From: an uncultured Anaeroplasmataceae bacterium
GTDB lineage: Bacteria; Bacillota_I; Bacilli_A; Acholeplasmatales; Anaeroplasmataceae
NCBI GenBank assembly: GCA_947589245.1
Contig: CANQBD010000006.1
Location: 1 to 63,721 of the forward strand
DNA: 63,721 nucleotides
Direction of reading: 5' to 3'
Positions 25,500-34,122 of this stretch are shown here, in pieces. Made by a program: the position numbers and the translations under genes. The notes below the pieces were generated by a model that was given only the letters and a program-made list of their open reading frames with translations, was not told where the DNA came from and made no database searches. Position 1 is the stretch's first letter, and each line of letters opens with the position of its first letter.

Positions 25500-27815
25500 A
25501 TGGAAGAAAATAAGCTTGTTTTACCTGCTATCGCAGTTCGTGGCGTTATTCCACTACCAAATAATGAATTTAGAATCGAGGTAGGTAGAGCCAATTCAGT
25601 GCTAGCTTTAGATGCAGCTGAAAAGATGTATGGTGGTAACATTTTACTTTTGATTCAAAAGGATTTTAATGTGACAGATGTCAAAGAATCTGATGTTGAA
25701 GAAATTGGGGTTTTGGCTAAAATAACTTTAAAACTAAAATTACCTAATAAAAATTATAAAGTAAAATTTAAAATTGCTGATCGTATCAAAGTTGAGAGCT
25801 TTACTTCAAATGATCCATACTTTGTATGTGCTTATGAGAAGCTTTACTCAATCATGCATAATGATGATAATGAGACTGCTTTAATGAATAATATTACTAG
25901 TTCGATAGCTAATTCTGGTCTTAATTTATTAACGAGTGCTGAAGAAGTATCTAAGATTTTAAGAAATGGTAGTAATCCAGCTATATTTTCGGATGTTGTT
26001 GCTTTCAATTTAAAGACAAATTCACCGGCTAATAGTAAATTTCGTTATTTAATCGAATTAGATGCTTCAAAACGTCTTGAATTTATCTTAGAAGATATTG
26101 AACATGAAAAGCAAATCGTTGAGATTGAAAATAAAATAAATAATGATGTTAGAAAATCAATTGATGAGTCGCAGAAAGAATATTATCTAAGAGAAAAAAT
26201 GAAGGTCATCCAAAATGAATTAGGTGATAAGGCTCGGCAAGAAGAAGATGTTGAGGAATTAAGAAAGGCTATTGAAGAGTCTCATTTACCTCAAAATATT
26301 TATGAAAAGGCTAAATCTGAGCTTCAAAAGTATGCTAATACGAATAATCAAATGGCTGAGTCGGGAGTTATTAGAACTTATCTTGAATGGATTATTAATC
26401 TACCTTGGTATAAACAAAGTGATGATACAACTGATTTAAAGCAGGTAGCTGCCAGCTTAGATAAAAATCATTATGGTTTGGAAAAAGTCAAAGATCGAAT
26501 TATTGAATATCTAGCGGTTAAAATGATGACCGGTCGTAATCCTAATACGATTTTATGCTTTGCTGGTCCTCCAGGTGTTGGTAAAACATCTTTAGCTAAG
26601 TCAATTAGTGAGGCTTTAGGCCGTAAGTTTGTTAAGCAATCTTTAGGTGGAGTCAGAGATGAATCAGAGATTAGAGGTCATCGCCGTACTTATATTGGGG
26701 CTTTGCCGGGTCGTATTTTAAAGGGTATGCGGGATGCTGGAACAATTAATCCGGTGTTCTTACTTGATGAAATTGATAAAATGACAGCTGATTATCGTGG
26801 TGATCCTGCCGCCGCAATGCTTGAGGTTTTAGATCCTGAACAAAACAAGTATTTTTCAGATAATTATCTAGAAGAGCCTTATGATTTATCCCAAGTTATG
26901 TTCATTACAACGGCTAATGATTTATCAAATATTCCTGCTCCTTTAAGAGATCGTATGGAAATAATTGAGTTATCTAGCTATACGGAAATAGAAAAGTTTA
27001 ATATTGGCTTTAAACATCTTTTACCTAGACAGCTTGCTGAGCATGGCCTAGATGAAAAGCAATTAGCTATTGCTGAGGATGCAATGTATGCCATAATTCA
27101 AAATTATACCCGTGAAGCTGGTGTCCGGGAATTAAATCGTATGATAGCTACTATTTGTCGTAAAACGGTTAAAAAGATTTTAATTGATAAGGTAGATAAG
27201 ATTTATGTTACTTGTGATAATTTAGTTGATTACTTAGGTAAGATTCGTTTTACTAACAATAAGAATCGTGGGGAAGATCAGATTGGTATTGTTACAGGTC
27301 TAGCTTATACTCAGTTTGGTGGTGACACTCTAGATATTGAAGTTACAACTTATCCTGGTAAGGGTGGGTTCCAATTGACCGGTAAACTTGGTGATGTGAT
27401 GAAGGAATCAGCACAGGCAGCTTATTCTTATGTTAGAAGTCATGCTAGTGATTATAATATTGCAACCGACTTCTTTGAAAAGAATGATATTCATATTCAT
27501 GTTCCGGAAGGGGCCGTTCCTAAGGATGGGCCTTCAGCTGGTGTAACCTTAACTACTGCCATTGTTTCGGCTTTGGCTCATAAGCCTGTTGATTGTCATA
27601 TTGGTATGACTGGTGAAATTACTTTAAGAGGTCAAGTTTTACCAATTGGTGGCTTAAGAGAAAAATCAATAGCTGCTCATCGTAGTGGTTTGACAAAGAT
27701 TTTTATTCCAAAGGAAAATGAACGGGACATTGAGGATATTCCAGAGGAAGTAAGGGAAGTTCTAGATATCGTTCCTGTAACTAATATTGCCGAGATTCTA
27801 AATTCAGTATTTTAA
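25500..27815 (+). CDS. lon: ATP-dependent protease Lon
   Basis: A 771-aa cytoplasmic AAA+ serine protease for damaged and regulatory proteins. An N-terminal substrate-binding domain (about 1-200) is followed by a helical region, the AAA+ module (Walker A GPPGVGKT at about 356, Walker B FLLDEIDK) and the protease domain with catalytic Ser679 (PKDGPSAGV) and Lys722 (GGLREKS). Length fits bacterial LonA. AAAGGATGG precedes the ATG. It is transcribed alone, from a promoter within an inverted repeat to a terminator at 27822. Confidence 0.97.
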   Translation: MEENKLVLPAIAVRGVIPLPNNEFRIEVGRANSVLALDAAEKMYGGNILLLIQKDFNVTDVKESDVEEIGVLAKITLKLKLPNKNYKVKFKIADRIKVESFTSNDPYFVCAYEKLYSIMHNDDNETALMNNITSSIANSGLNLLTSAEEVSKILRNGSNPAIFSDVVAFNLKTNSPANSKFRYLIELDASKRLEFILEDIEHEKQIVEIENKINNDVRKSIDESQKEYYLREKMKVIQNELGDKARQEEDVEELRKAIEESHLPQNIYEKAKSELQKYANTNNQMAESGVIRTYLEWIINLPWYKQSDDTTDLKQVAASLDKNHYGLEKVKDRIIEYLAVKMMTGRNPNTILCFAGPPGVGKTSLAKSISEALGRKFVKQSLGGVRDESEIRGHRRTYIGALPGRILKGMRDAGTINPVFLLDEIDKMTADYRGDPAAAMLEVLDPEQNKYFSDNYLEEPYDLSQVMFITTANDLSNIPAPLRDRMEIIELSSYTEIEKFNIGFKHLLPRQLAEHGLDEKQLAIAEDAMYAIIQNYTREAGVRELNRMIATICRKTVKKILIDKVDKIYVTCDNLVDYLGKIRFTNNKNRGEDQIGIVTGLAYTQFGGDTLDIEVTTYPGKGGFQLTGKLGDVMKESAQAAYSYVRSHASDYNIATDFFEKNDIHIHVPEGAVPKDGPSAGVTLTTAIVSALAHKPVDCHIGMTGEITLRGQVLPIGGLREKSIAAHRSGLTKIFIPKENERDIEDIPEEVREVLDIVPVTNIAEILNSVF

Positions 27816-27821
27816 TAATTG

Positions 27822-27855
27822 ATCCTACAAATTTATTGTTTGTAGGATTTTTTTT
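27822..27855 (+). terminator. Terminator of lon
   Basis: ATCCTACAAA (27822-27831) pairs with TTTGTAGGAT (27839-27848), followed by a T tract. Confidence 0.92.
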
Positions 27856-27919
27856 GCAAATTTTGGACTTCTTTAAGTAATTATTTAGATAAAGGGAAAA
27901 GAAAAAATAGGAGAAGACA

Positions 27920-28642
27920 ATGAAATTAAAGGAATTAACACTTAATGATCGGCCAAGAGAAAGATTAATTGCCAAAGGAGCAAATGCTTTAAGTGATGTT
28001 GAGCTTTTAGCTATTATGATTGGTAGTGGTACTAAAAAAGAAAATGTTTTAGATATTGCCCTTAAAATAACTAAAAATTATACTTTAAAGGAATTAAAGG
28101 ATTTATCTTATCAAAAGCTTATTATGATTACTGGAATTAAACGGGCTAAAGCCTGTCAGCTGCTAGCTTGTTTTGAGCTTGCCAGAAGAGCTCATATTTT
28201 AGACTTGAAAAAAGAAAGTCTGACTAATGCTAAACAAATTTATAATTATTTATATGCTGACTTTTATCTTGAGGATAGGGAGGTGATTGGAATAATTTAT
28301 CTTGATTGTAAGCTTAAGCCAATCAAAAAAAGTCTTTTTAGTTCAGTTAATAGCTTTGATGTAGAGCTACCACTTAAAACCATTGTTCATGAATGTCTTG
28401 ATAATAAGGCTTATGGCATAGTTTTGGCTCACAATCATCCTTCTAATGAATTAAATCCTTCCCAAGCAGATTTAGCTGTTACGTATGAGCTTGAAAAAAT
28501 TTTAACAACTATGGAGATAAATCTTTTCGATCATTTAATTATAGGGAAAGAAGGATATTATTCTTTTTTAGAACATGGTCTTTTAAATCGGGCTTTTGAA
28601 TATAATTTTTTAGGTGATGAAGATGAAAAAAGTACTAATTAA
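27920..28642 (+). CDS. radC: RadC-family JAB/MPN-domain protein
   Basis: A 240-aa protein with an N-terminal helix-hairpin-helix part (about 1-80, LSDVELLAIMIGSGTK and ITGIKRAKACQ) and a C-terminal metalloprotease-like MPN domain with the motif AHNHPSNELNPSQAD. The biochemical role of RadC remains unclear; a DNA-repair link was withdrawn in E. coli. It overlaps the next gene by about 20 bases. The order radC-spoIVFA-spoIVFB is that of B. subtilis with mreBCD and minCD removed. Confidence 0.92.
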   Translation: MKLKELTLNDRPRERLIAKGANALSDVELLAIMIGSGTKKENVLDIALKITKNYTLKELKDLSYQKLIMITGIKRAKACQLLACFELARRAHILDLKKESLTNAKQIYNYLYADFYLEDREVIGIIYLDCKLKPIKKSLFSSVNSFDVELPLKTIVHECLDNKAYGIVLAHNHPSNELNPSQADLAVTYELEKILTTMEINLFDHLIIGKEGYYSFLEHGLLNRAFEYNFLGDEDEKSTN

Positions 28643-29084
28643 AGGTTCTCTTTTGTTAGGAGTAATTGCTGCTTATTTTTTCCTAAGTCCTGTTAAAGCA
28701 GTTTTAAATTATCAATTTAATTTTATTGCTACAACAAGATTTTTTGCTAGTAGTTTATTTGATAATTCGACTAGTGTTGCAGCTACACCTTTAGTCGTTA
28801 GAGATTATTTGTTAATTGATGATCGATTATATATTTTCCCACTTGATGACAAAGTATGTTTACCTATCGATGTGATGGTTGTAGGTGTTGATGAGGGGTT
28901 TATTGAAGTCATTGATACTGATACTAGATACACCATCAGCAATTTGACTAAGAGAAGCAAGAATCTTTATCAATATGTCAATTCTTTAAATGATTTAGGA
29001 ACTACTGCTGATTTTTATGTTATTGATGGAGATAATTTAAATCGGATAAGTCAAAGATTATTAATTTATTATGAAAAAGTTTAA
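28623..29084 (+). CDS. SpoIVFA-like membrane protein (short, divergent)
   Basis: A 153-aa protein with one N-terminal membrane helix (about 6-24) and a small extracytoplasmic region. SpoIVFA in B. subtilis anchors and inhibits the intramembrane protease SpoIVFB. Sequence similarity is weak; the call rests on the position between radC and a SpoIVFB-type gene, one helix, and a C-terminal beta-rich segment (about 75-120) like a shrunken LytM domain. I place the start at 28623 behind AGGTGATGAAG; GTG 28614 and ATG 28617 are in-frame alternatives. It overlaps both neighbours. Confidence 0.5.
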   Translation: MKKVLIKGSLLLGVIAAYFFLSPVKAVLNYQFNFIATTRFFASSLFDNSTSVAATPLVVRDYLLIDDRLYIFPLDDKVCLPIDVMVVGVDEGFIEVIDTDTRYTISNLTKRSKNLYQYVNSLNDLGTTADFYVIDGDNLNRISQRLLIYYEKV

Positions 29085-29802
29085 AATTGATTTTTCTTTT
29101 TGGCTCCTTATTATTTTAGTCTTTTTCTCGCCTAAGCAAGCTTATGTTTTAAAGCTGATAGTTTGTTTAGTATGTCATGAGCTTGGCCATCTATTTTTAG
29201 TTTGGCTTTTTAGGTATAAAATTAAAAGTGTTTCGTTATCAATTGTTGGCTTTATGCTTAAATTAGAAAAGGTTAAACAGGAATTTTGGAAGGATTTATT
29301 AATCTATAGTGGGGGAATAATTGTTAATTTACTGGGCTGTTTGTTAATCAATGATTATGATTTTAAAATAATTAGTTTGATTTTAATAATTATCAATTTA
29401 CTCCCAATTTATCCTTTAGATGGTTTTAATATTTTAAAGACTATATTTTCTTATTTTTTTCCTTATTATTATGTTTTAAATATAGCTATTTTTTTTAGCA
29501 TTTGTGTAAATGTTTTAGTATTTATTTTAGGAATTTATTATCATTTTGATCTATTCATTTTATGTAACTTGCTTTATCTTTTTATTATTAATTTAAATCA
29601 ATACCGGCATAGGCAAGAATTGTTTAGTCAATTTATTTTAGATAAATTGTTATATCCCTTTTCTTATCCACTTCGTCGAATCAATCCTCATTTTGATTAT
29701 TTAAAATTTTTTTATCGCTATCATGAGGTGTATTTAGATTTAGAAAATAGCTGTTTATCACAGCAGGAGCTTTTGCAGAGAAAAAAATTAATTAATTGTT
29801 GA
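29071..29802 (+). CDS. SpoIVFB-like intramembrane zinc metalloprotease
   Basis: A 243-aa site-2-type protease with several membrane helices. The zinc motif HELGH (36-40) lies in the second hydrophobic segment and the third ligand motif is NLLPIYPLDGFN. In B. subtilis SpoIVFB removes the membrane-bound pro-sequence of sigma-K during sporulation. A SigK-like gene is present at 57640-58299 in this same window, so that pairing may hold here; that is inference. The family is certain, the exact orthologue likely because of the radC-spoIVFA-like context. It starts inside the end of the preceding gene. Confidence 0.82.
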   Translation: MKKFKIDFSFWLLIILVFFSPKQAYVLKLIVCLVCHELGHLFLVWLFRYKIKSVSLSIVGFMLKLEKVKQEFWKDLLIYSGGIIVNLLGCLLINDYDFKIISLILIIINLLPIYPLDGFNILKTIFSYFFPYYYVLNIAIFFSICVNVLVFILGIYYHFDLFILCNLLYLFIINLNQYRHRQELFSQFILDKLLYPFSYPLRRINPHFDYLKFFYRYHEVYLDLENSCLSQQELLQRKKLINC

Positions 29803-29878
29803 ATTTAGTATTTTTTTTGTGAAAAAAAAGTCAAAATTATTGTATAATAGGATTAATAAGTAAAAATGAGGGATTAAT

Positions 29879-31135
29879 ATGGAAAATTTACATGGTTTTG
29901 ATTTTTTAAAGAAAATAGCTTTTGAAAGAGTTGGCGGCAGTGAAGCTGAGCTTAAGGTTGCTAATATGATTATAACAGAATGCCATAAATATGGTGTTGA
30001 GGCTCATCTTGAGGAATTTGAGATTGATGGCTATGATATCAAAAAAGCAACATTAGAAACAATTGATGGTACTTATCAAGTTACAGGTGTGGGCATGAGT
30101 GGTTCAACAGCTCCAGATGGTTTAGTTGGTGAGCTTGTTGTTTTAGAATCAAATGAGCAGCTCAAATATTATGCATCATTAGAGGGAAAAATTGTTTTTG
30201 TTCCATCGCGGATGATGATTAAGACTTATAAGGAAATATGTGAAAAAAAAGCTAGCGGCTTTATCTGTGCTAGTGGTTCCTTATATGATGATTTAGCTAG
30301 TAGTGATTTGGAAAAGCAGACTTTGAGGGAAAGACATTATATAAATGGTAAAATACCGGGTGTTTGTCTTAGAATGCAGGATGCTGAAAAATTAATTTTA
30401 TCTAATCCTAAGGAGGTTAAATTAACTTTATTACAGGATGAATTTAAGAAAACATCACAAAATGTTGTCGCCACAATCTTTGGAACTTGCCAAAAAGAAG
30501 AAGTTATTTGTTTTACAGCTCATTATGATTCTGTCTTTTTTTCTACAGGTGCCTATGATAATGGGACAGGTTCCGTAACAATATTAGATATTTTAGCTTA
30601 TTTTGCGGCTGAACGTCCTAAGCGAACTCTTAAATTTATTTGGTGTGGCTCAGAGGAAATGGGTTTACTGGGTTCTAAGGCTTATACTGAGGCTCATCGG
30701 GATGAACTAGCTAATTATAAATTAAATATCAATGTGGATATGACAGGTGTTGTCATTGGTCATGATATTGCTTGCTGTACTAGTAAAACTTCTTTACCAG
30801 AATATATCAAATATTTAGGAAGAGAAGTTGGTTTTCCAATTGAGACAAAGCAGGGTGTCTATTCATCTGATTCAACTCCGTTTGCGGATAGTGGTATTCC
30901 AGCTGTTTCTTTTGCTAGGTTAGCTCCTCGAGGTGGAGCTGAAATCCATAGTCGAAAGGATGTTATTGACTTCTTAGATCGTGGTAATTATTTAAAGACT
31001 GTTCAATTCATTATTACCTTTGCGAAGCGGATGATTGATAGTGTAGTTTTTCCTGTTGATTCTGAAATACCTGATGAGATGAAAAAAGAATTAGATATTT
31101 ATTTGGGTCGGAAGGATAAAGAAGAAAAGCTTTAA
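29879..31135 (+). CDS. M28-family zinc aminopeptidase
   Basis: A 418-aa peptidase. A PA-type insert domain (about 85-190) sits within an M28 catalytic domain. Zinc-site pieces are HYDSVFFSTGAYDNGTG, GSEEMG, and the Asp of NINVDMTGV. The late IHSRKDV supplies the last His. No signal peptide is seen, so it is probably cytoplasmic and clears peptides. TATAAT at 29843-29848 is a likely -10 with no good -35. Its 3' end overlaps the convergent minus-strand gene by four bases. Confidence 0.88.
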   Translation: MENLHGFDFLKKIAFERVGGSEAELKVANMIITECHKYGVEAHLEEFEIDGYDIKKATLETIDGTYQVTGVGMSGSTAPDGLVGELVVLESNEQLKYYASLEGKIVFVPSRMMIKTYKEICEKKASGFICASGSLYDDLASSDLEKQTLRERHYINGKIPGVCLRMQDAEKLILSNPKEVKLTLLQDEFKKTSQNVVATIFGTCQKEEVICFTAHYDSVFFSTGAYDNGTGSVTILDILAYFAAERPKRTLKFIWCGSEEMGLLGSKAYTEAHRDELANYKLNINVDMTGVVIGHDIACCTSKTSLPEYIKYLGREVGFPIETKQGVYSSDSTPFADSGIPAVSFARLAPRGGAEIHSRKDVIDFLDRGNYLKTVQFIITFAKRMIDSVVFPVDSEIPDEMKKELDIYLGRKDKEEKL

Positions 31136-31704
31136 AAAAGGGAATTATATTCCTCATCAGCTAAAATTATGGCGTCATTGATGTTTTTTAAATTTTTTTC
31201 TTTAGCAACATACACCATATCATAGATAGCGTCATTAGTAATTTCATCTAAGTAGACATTGACCATTTTAAAATAGTTTTCTTTGGCAGTATATAGACGA
31301 TGATGACCATCTAATAGGACATATTCATCATCAATTATTTGGACAGGTAAATAGCATTCTTCGGGATTGAAATATTTTTCCAAATTAGCTATTTTTGTTT
31401 GATTTAAAAAGAACTTACTAATCTGAATAATATTGATTGGTAGCTTGAAAGTAGGGATTGGGTCATATTCTTTATAAAAATTGCCATCCATTGTTTTAAA
31501 TATATTTATGTATTTATTGGTTTTTCTAAACTCTTCAACAACCGCTTCAATATAGGTTAGATTAGTTGTTTTAATAATGGCTGTATTTTTTATTATTTTA
31601 AACTCATATTCATAAGTTTTATCGGCAATAAGTCGATAGCAATTACTTAGAGCAAGAGCTTCTTCACTAAAGGTAGAACCTTCCTTAGCTATCACTATTT
31701 TCAT
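31132..31704 (-). CDS. ParB/sulfiredoxin-fold-like protein
   Basis: A 190-aa protein. The segment DDEYVLLDGHHRLYTAKE, after about 115 residues, matches the DGHHR signature of ParB N-terminal and sulfiredoxin-like nucleotide-binding domains. The N-terminal half is not recognised. ParB proper would have a helix-turn-helix, which I do not see, so a role in chromosome partition is not claimed. AGGAGG precedes the ATG at 31704 by eight bases; GTG at 31707 is the alternative. It is one of the few minus-strand genes. Confidence 0.65.
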   Translation of the reverse strand: MKIVIAKEGSTFSEEALALSNCYRLIADKTYEYEFKIIKNTAIIKTTNLTYIEAVVEEFRKTNKYINIFKTMDGNFYKEYDPIPTFKLPINIIQISKFFLNQTKIANLEKYFNPEECYLPVQIIDDEYVLLDGHHRLYTAKENYFKMVNVYLDEITNDAIYDMVYVAKEKNLKNINDAIILADEEYNSLF

Positions 31705-31744
31705 CACTGTTACCTCCTATTTTTAGCGTTATTATATAATATAT

Positions 31745-31773
31745 TTGGCAAAATTAAAAGAAAATTGTATAAT
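31745..31773 (+). promoter_or_regulatory. Promoter of the sugar-phosphate kinase gene
   Basis: TTGGCA (31745-31750), a 17-base spacer and TATAAT (31768-31773). Confidence 0.7.
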
Positions 31774-31799
31774 TATAAAAAACAGGGAGGTAAAATGAC

Positions 31800-32630
31800 A
31801 TGATTTATACATTAACACTTAATCCCGCTGTTGATTGTTATGTCTATGAGCAAATAAGAAATGGTGAAATTATTAAGGTTGGACGGCAACGTTTTGCAAT
31901 TGGCGGTAAGGGTATCAATGTTTCTTTGGCTTTAAAAGGTCTTAAGGTTGAATCTGTACCAATAACTATTTTAGGTGGTTTTACGGGTAAATATATCAAA
32001 AATGGTCTTAAAAAAAATGGTTTTGAACCGCTTATTGTTAAAAGTCGCAGAAACACTCGGTTGAATTTAAAGGTCTATGGGGGCGACAATGAGTTAGAAT
32101 ACAATGTTTTAAGTGAGGTAACTGATAAAGAAATAAAGCTCGTAAAGAAAATTTTAGATACTTTACTTCCAAGTGATTTATTGATTGTTAGTGGCAGTGG
32201 TAGCTTAGAACATTATCGCTATTTATTAACTGATTTAAAGTGTCCATTTGTCTTAGATTGTGAGGGTCATATTTTAAAGAATTTAATTAGTTTTAAGCCA
32301 CTGATTGTTAAACCTAATTTAAATGAATTAATGATGATTAGTGAGGATCGTAAAAAAGCCTTTGCGATTTTGTTATCTGGAGCCAAGATTGTTTTAAATA
32401 CATTGGGAGCTAATGGTTCAGTAGTTAAAACTAAAGATGAGCTGCTTTATATTCCTAATTCCGATGGTGATGTTGTTACGACTGTGGGCTGTGGTGATAC
32501 TTATTTAGCTGCGTTCATAAAATGTTATTTAGAGGGTCAACCTTTAGAAGATTGTGCCAATTTTGCCTCTAAAGCTGCTTTTTTTAGAGCTCAAAAGGGT
32601 GTATTTCCTAAAATTGAAGACCTATGTTAA
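31800..32630 (+). CDS. PfkB-family sugar-phosphate kinase (1-phosphofructokinase-like)
   Basis: A 276-aa ribokinase-fold kinase. It starts IYTLTLNPAVD, typical of 1-phosphofructokinase, tagatose-6-phosphate kinase and relatives, with GGKGINVSLAL and the catalytic VGCGDTYLAAF near the end (usual GAGD replaced by GCGD). It is shorter than most FruK (about 300 aa). No fructose PTS gene lies next to it, so fructose-1-phosphate versus tagatose-6-phosphate cannot be decided. GGGAGG precedes the ATG. Confidence 0.85.
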   Translation: MIYTLTLNPAVDCYVYEQIRNGEIIKVGRQRFAIGGKGINVSLALKGLKVESVPITILGGFTGKYIKNGLKKNGFEPLIVKSRRNTRLNLKVYGGDNELEYNVLSEVTDKEIKLVKKILDTLLPSDLLIVSGSGSLEHYRYLLTDLKCPFVLDCEGHILKNLISFKPLIVKPNLNELMMISEDRKKAFAILLSGAKIVLNTLGANGSVVKTKDELLYIPNSDGDVVTTVGCGDTYLAAFIKCYLEGQPLEDCANFASKAAFFRAQKGVFPKIEDLC

Positions 32631-32639
32631 ACGCTTTCA
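32626..32639 (+). promoter_or_regulatory. Possible cre (CcpA) site
   Basis: GTTAAACGCTTTCA matches 12 of 14 positions of the catabolite-responsive element, including the whole core WAANCGNTNWCA. It overlaps the kinase stop codon and lies upstream of the -10-like TATAAT at 32665. CcpA is not visible in the window. Confidence 0.3.
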
Positions 32640-32695
32640 TATAGCATTTATAAAAAAAGTGATTTATAATGAATATGGAAGAGTGGGTGGATATT

Positions 32696-32887
32696 ATGGA
32701 TGATAAACAAAAGAAGATTGACTTTGATAAATGGTTAGAAAGTGAACGTAAACATCAAGATATGTGTGGTACCTATGATTTCTGTAAATATTGTGATAAG
32801 AAATTAGAAAATCCATGTGCTAAGGCTGTAGAGGCAATTTCGAAGGCTCTTAATGAAACAGCATATGTTAGTAAAAAAAGGCCATAA
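32696..32887 (+). CDS. Small Cys-containing protein
   Basis: A 63-aa acidic protein with Cys spaced C-x5-C-x2-C-x7-C in the middle (CGTYDFCKYCDKKLENPC), suggestive of metal binding. The start is the ATG at 32696 behind GGGTGG; the earlier in-frame ATG at 32669 overlaps the TATAAT at 32665-32670 that is probably its -10. Its end lies inside the terminator at 32873. Function not known. Confidence 0.6.
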   Translation: MDDKQKKIDFDKWLESERKHQDMCGTYDFCKYCDKKLENPCAKAVEAISKALNETAYVSKKRP

Positions 32888-32898
32888 GGTCTTTTTTT
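32873..32898 (+). terminator. Terminator overlapping the small gene's end
   Basis: AAAAAAAGGCC-ATAA-GGTCTTTTTTT, with one G-T pair. Confidence 0.75.
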
Positions 32899-32930
32899 AT
32901 TTTTCTCTAGTATTTTTGGGAAAAATGAGT

Positions 32931-32997
32931 TATAATAAGGCTAGTAAAGATGGCTATTAGAGGCTTAATTATATTGTTGTAATTAAGCCTTTTCTTT
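32931..32997 (+). promoter_or_regulatory. Attenuator-like leader of prfB
   Basis: TATAAT at 32931-32936 would start a short leader near 32943. It holds a hairpin CTAGTA/TATTAG (32941-32960), then a strong terminator AGGCTTAATTA/TAATTAAGCCT (32961-32990) with TTTCTTTTG, then the prfB ribosome site. A 10-codon reading frame (ATG 32950 to TAA 32980-32982) runs into the terminator stem, as in leader-peptide attenuation. Its ribosome site is poor. Confidence 0.45.
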
Positions 32998-33015
32998 TGT
33001 TTAGGGGTGAGTTTT

Positions 33016-34122
33016 TTGGAAAAGTACGAAATTAATCGTTTATTAACTGAATATACTACCAAGTTAAATGATTTAAAGCTGGCCTTAAATATTGAAAAAC
33101 GGCTTCCTATGCTAAAGGAGCTTGAGGAAAAAACGACTGCCGTTGATTTTTGGGCATCCCCTGAAAAAGCTCAAGCTACTATCAATGAATTAAATGCTTT
33201 AAAAGAGATTGTAAACAGCTATGATGAGGTCATGAAGCAATATATTGATATTAAAAAATATGTTGATGAGGCTTTAGAATCGCCTGAGGCAATGGAGCTT
33301 TTTGAAGAAATGGTTATGCAGCTAAAGACATCAACAGAGGCTTTAGAGAAGAAAGCCTTGTTAGCGGGGAAATATGATTTTTATAATTGTATCTTAGAAC
33401 TGCATCCTGGAGCTGGTGGCACTGAATCAATGGATTGGGCTGATATGCTTTATCGAATGTATATGCGTTTTTGTAGTTTAAAGGGGTTTAAATTTCAAGT
33501 TTTAGATTATCAAGCTGGGGATGAAGCTGGCATCAAAAGTGTTACAGTGGCTATTAGTGGTCAATATGCCTATGGTTTATTTAAAAGTGAAAGAGGAGTT
33601 CATCGTTTAGTTAGAATTTCACCTTTTGATTCGAATGCAAGGCGTCATACCTCTTTTGTATCGTGTGATGTAGCTCCGCAAATTGATGGTATAGCGGCTG
33701 TTGATATTAAAGATGAGGACATTAAAATTGATGTTTATCATTCTTCAGGAGCTGGTGGTCAATCGGTAAATACTACTGATTCAGCAGTTCGTATTACCCA
33801 TAAACCAACCGGTATTGTGGTTACGTGTCAAAATGAACGTAGTCAAATAAAAAATCGTGAAATAGCAATGAAGGTTTTAAAATCTAAATTGTTAGAAATA
33901 GAAATAAAGAAGCAAGAAGATGAAATGAAAAAGCTAAAGGGGACTCAGTTAGAGATCAATTTTGGTAGTCAAATTCGCTCCTATGTTTTTTGTCCTTACA
34001 CTTTAGTTAAAGATCATCGAACTGGCTTTGAAATGGCTAATGTTGCGGCTGTTATGGATGGTGATATTGAGGGTTTCATGCTTGCTTATTTAAAAATGAT
34101 GGCGGGGAAGAATAATGAGTAA
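33016..34122 (+). CDS. prfB: Peptide chain release factor 2
   Basis: A 368-aa class I release factor that ends translation at UGA and UAA. The RF2 tripeptide SPF (RISPFDSN) reads the stop codon, and GGQ (GAGGQSVNTTDS) triggers peptide release. The start is TTG at 33016 behind AGGGGTGA; GTG 33007 has no ribosome site. In most bacteria prfB needs a +1 frameshift at an in-frame UGA near codon 25. Here the frame is continuous and the region aligned to that site reads LKLALN, so the autoregulatory frameshift is absent. It overlaps the next gene by eight bases. Confidence 0.95.
   Translation: MEKYEINRLLTEYTTKLNDLKLALNIEKRLPMLKELEEKTTAVDFWASPEKAQATINELNALKEIVNSYDEVMKQYIDIKKYVDEALESPEAMELFEEMVMQLKTSTEALEKKALLAGKYDFYNCILELHPGAGGTESMDWADMLYRMYMRFCSLKGFKFQVLDYQAGDEAGIKSVTVAISGQYAYGLFKSERGVHRLVRISPFDSNARRHTSFVSCDVAPQIDGIAAVDIKDEDIKIDVYHSSGAGGQSVNTTDSAVRITHKPTGIVVTCQNERSQIKNREIAMKVLKSKLLEIEIKKQEDEMKKLKGTQLEINFGSQIRSYVFCPYTLVKDHRTGFEMANVAAVMDGDIEGFMLAYLKMMAGKNNE

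Noticed and set aside
33016-33120. Programmed frameshift in prfB
   Set aside because: The frame is open from the start codon, and no in-frame stop or slippery CTTTGA occurs at the expected place.
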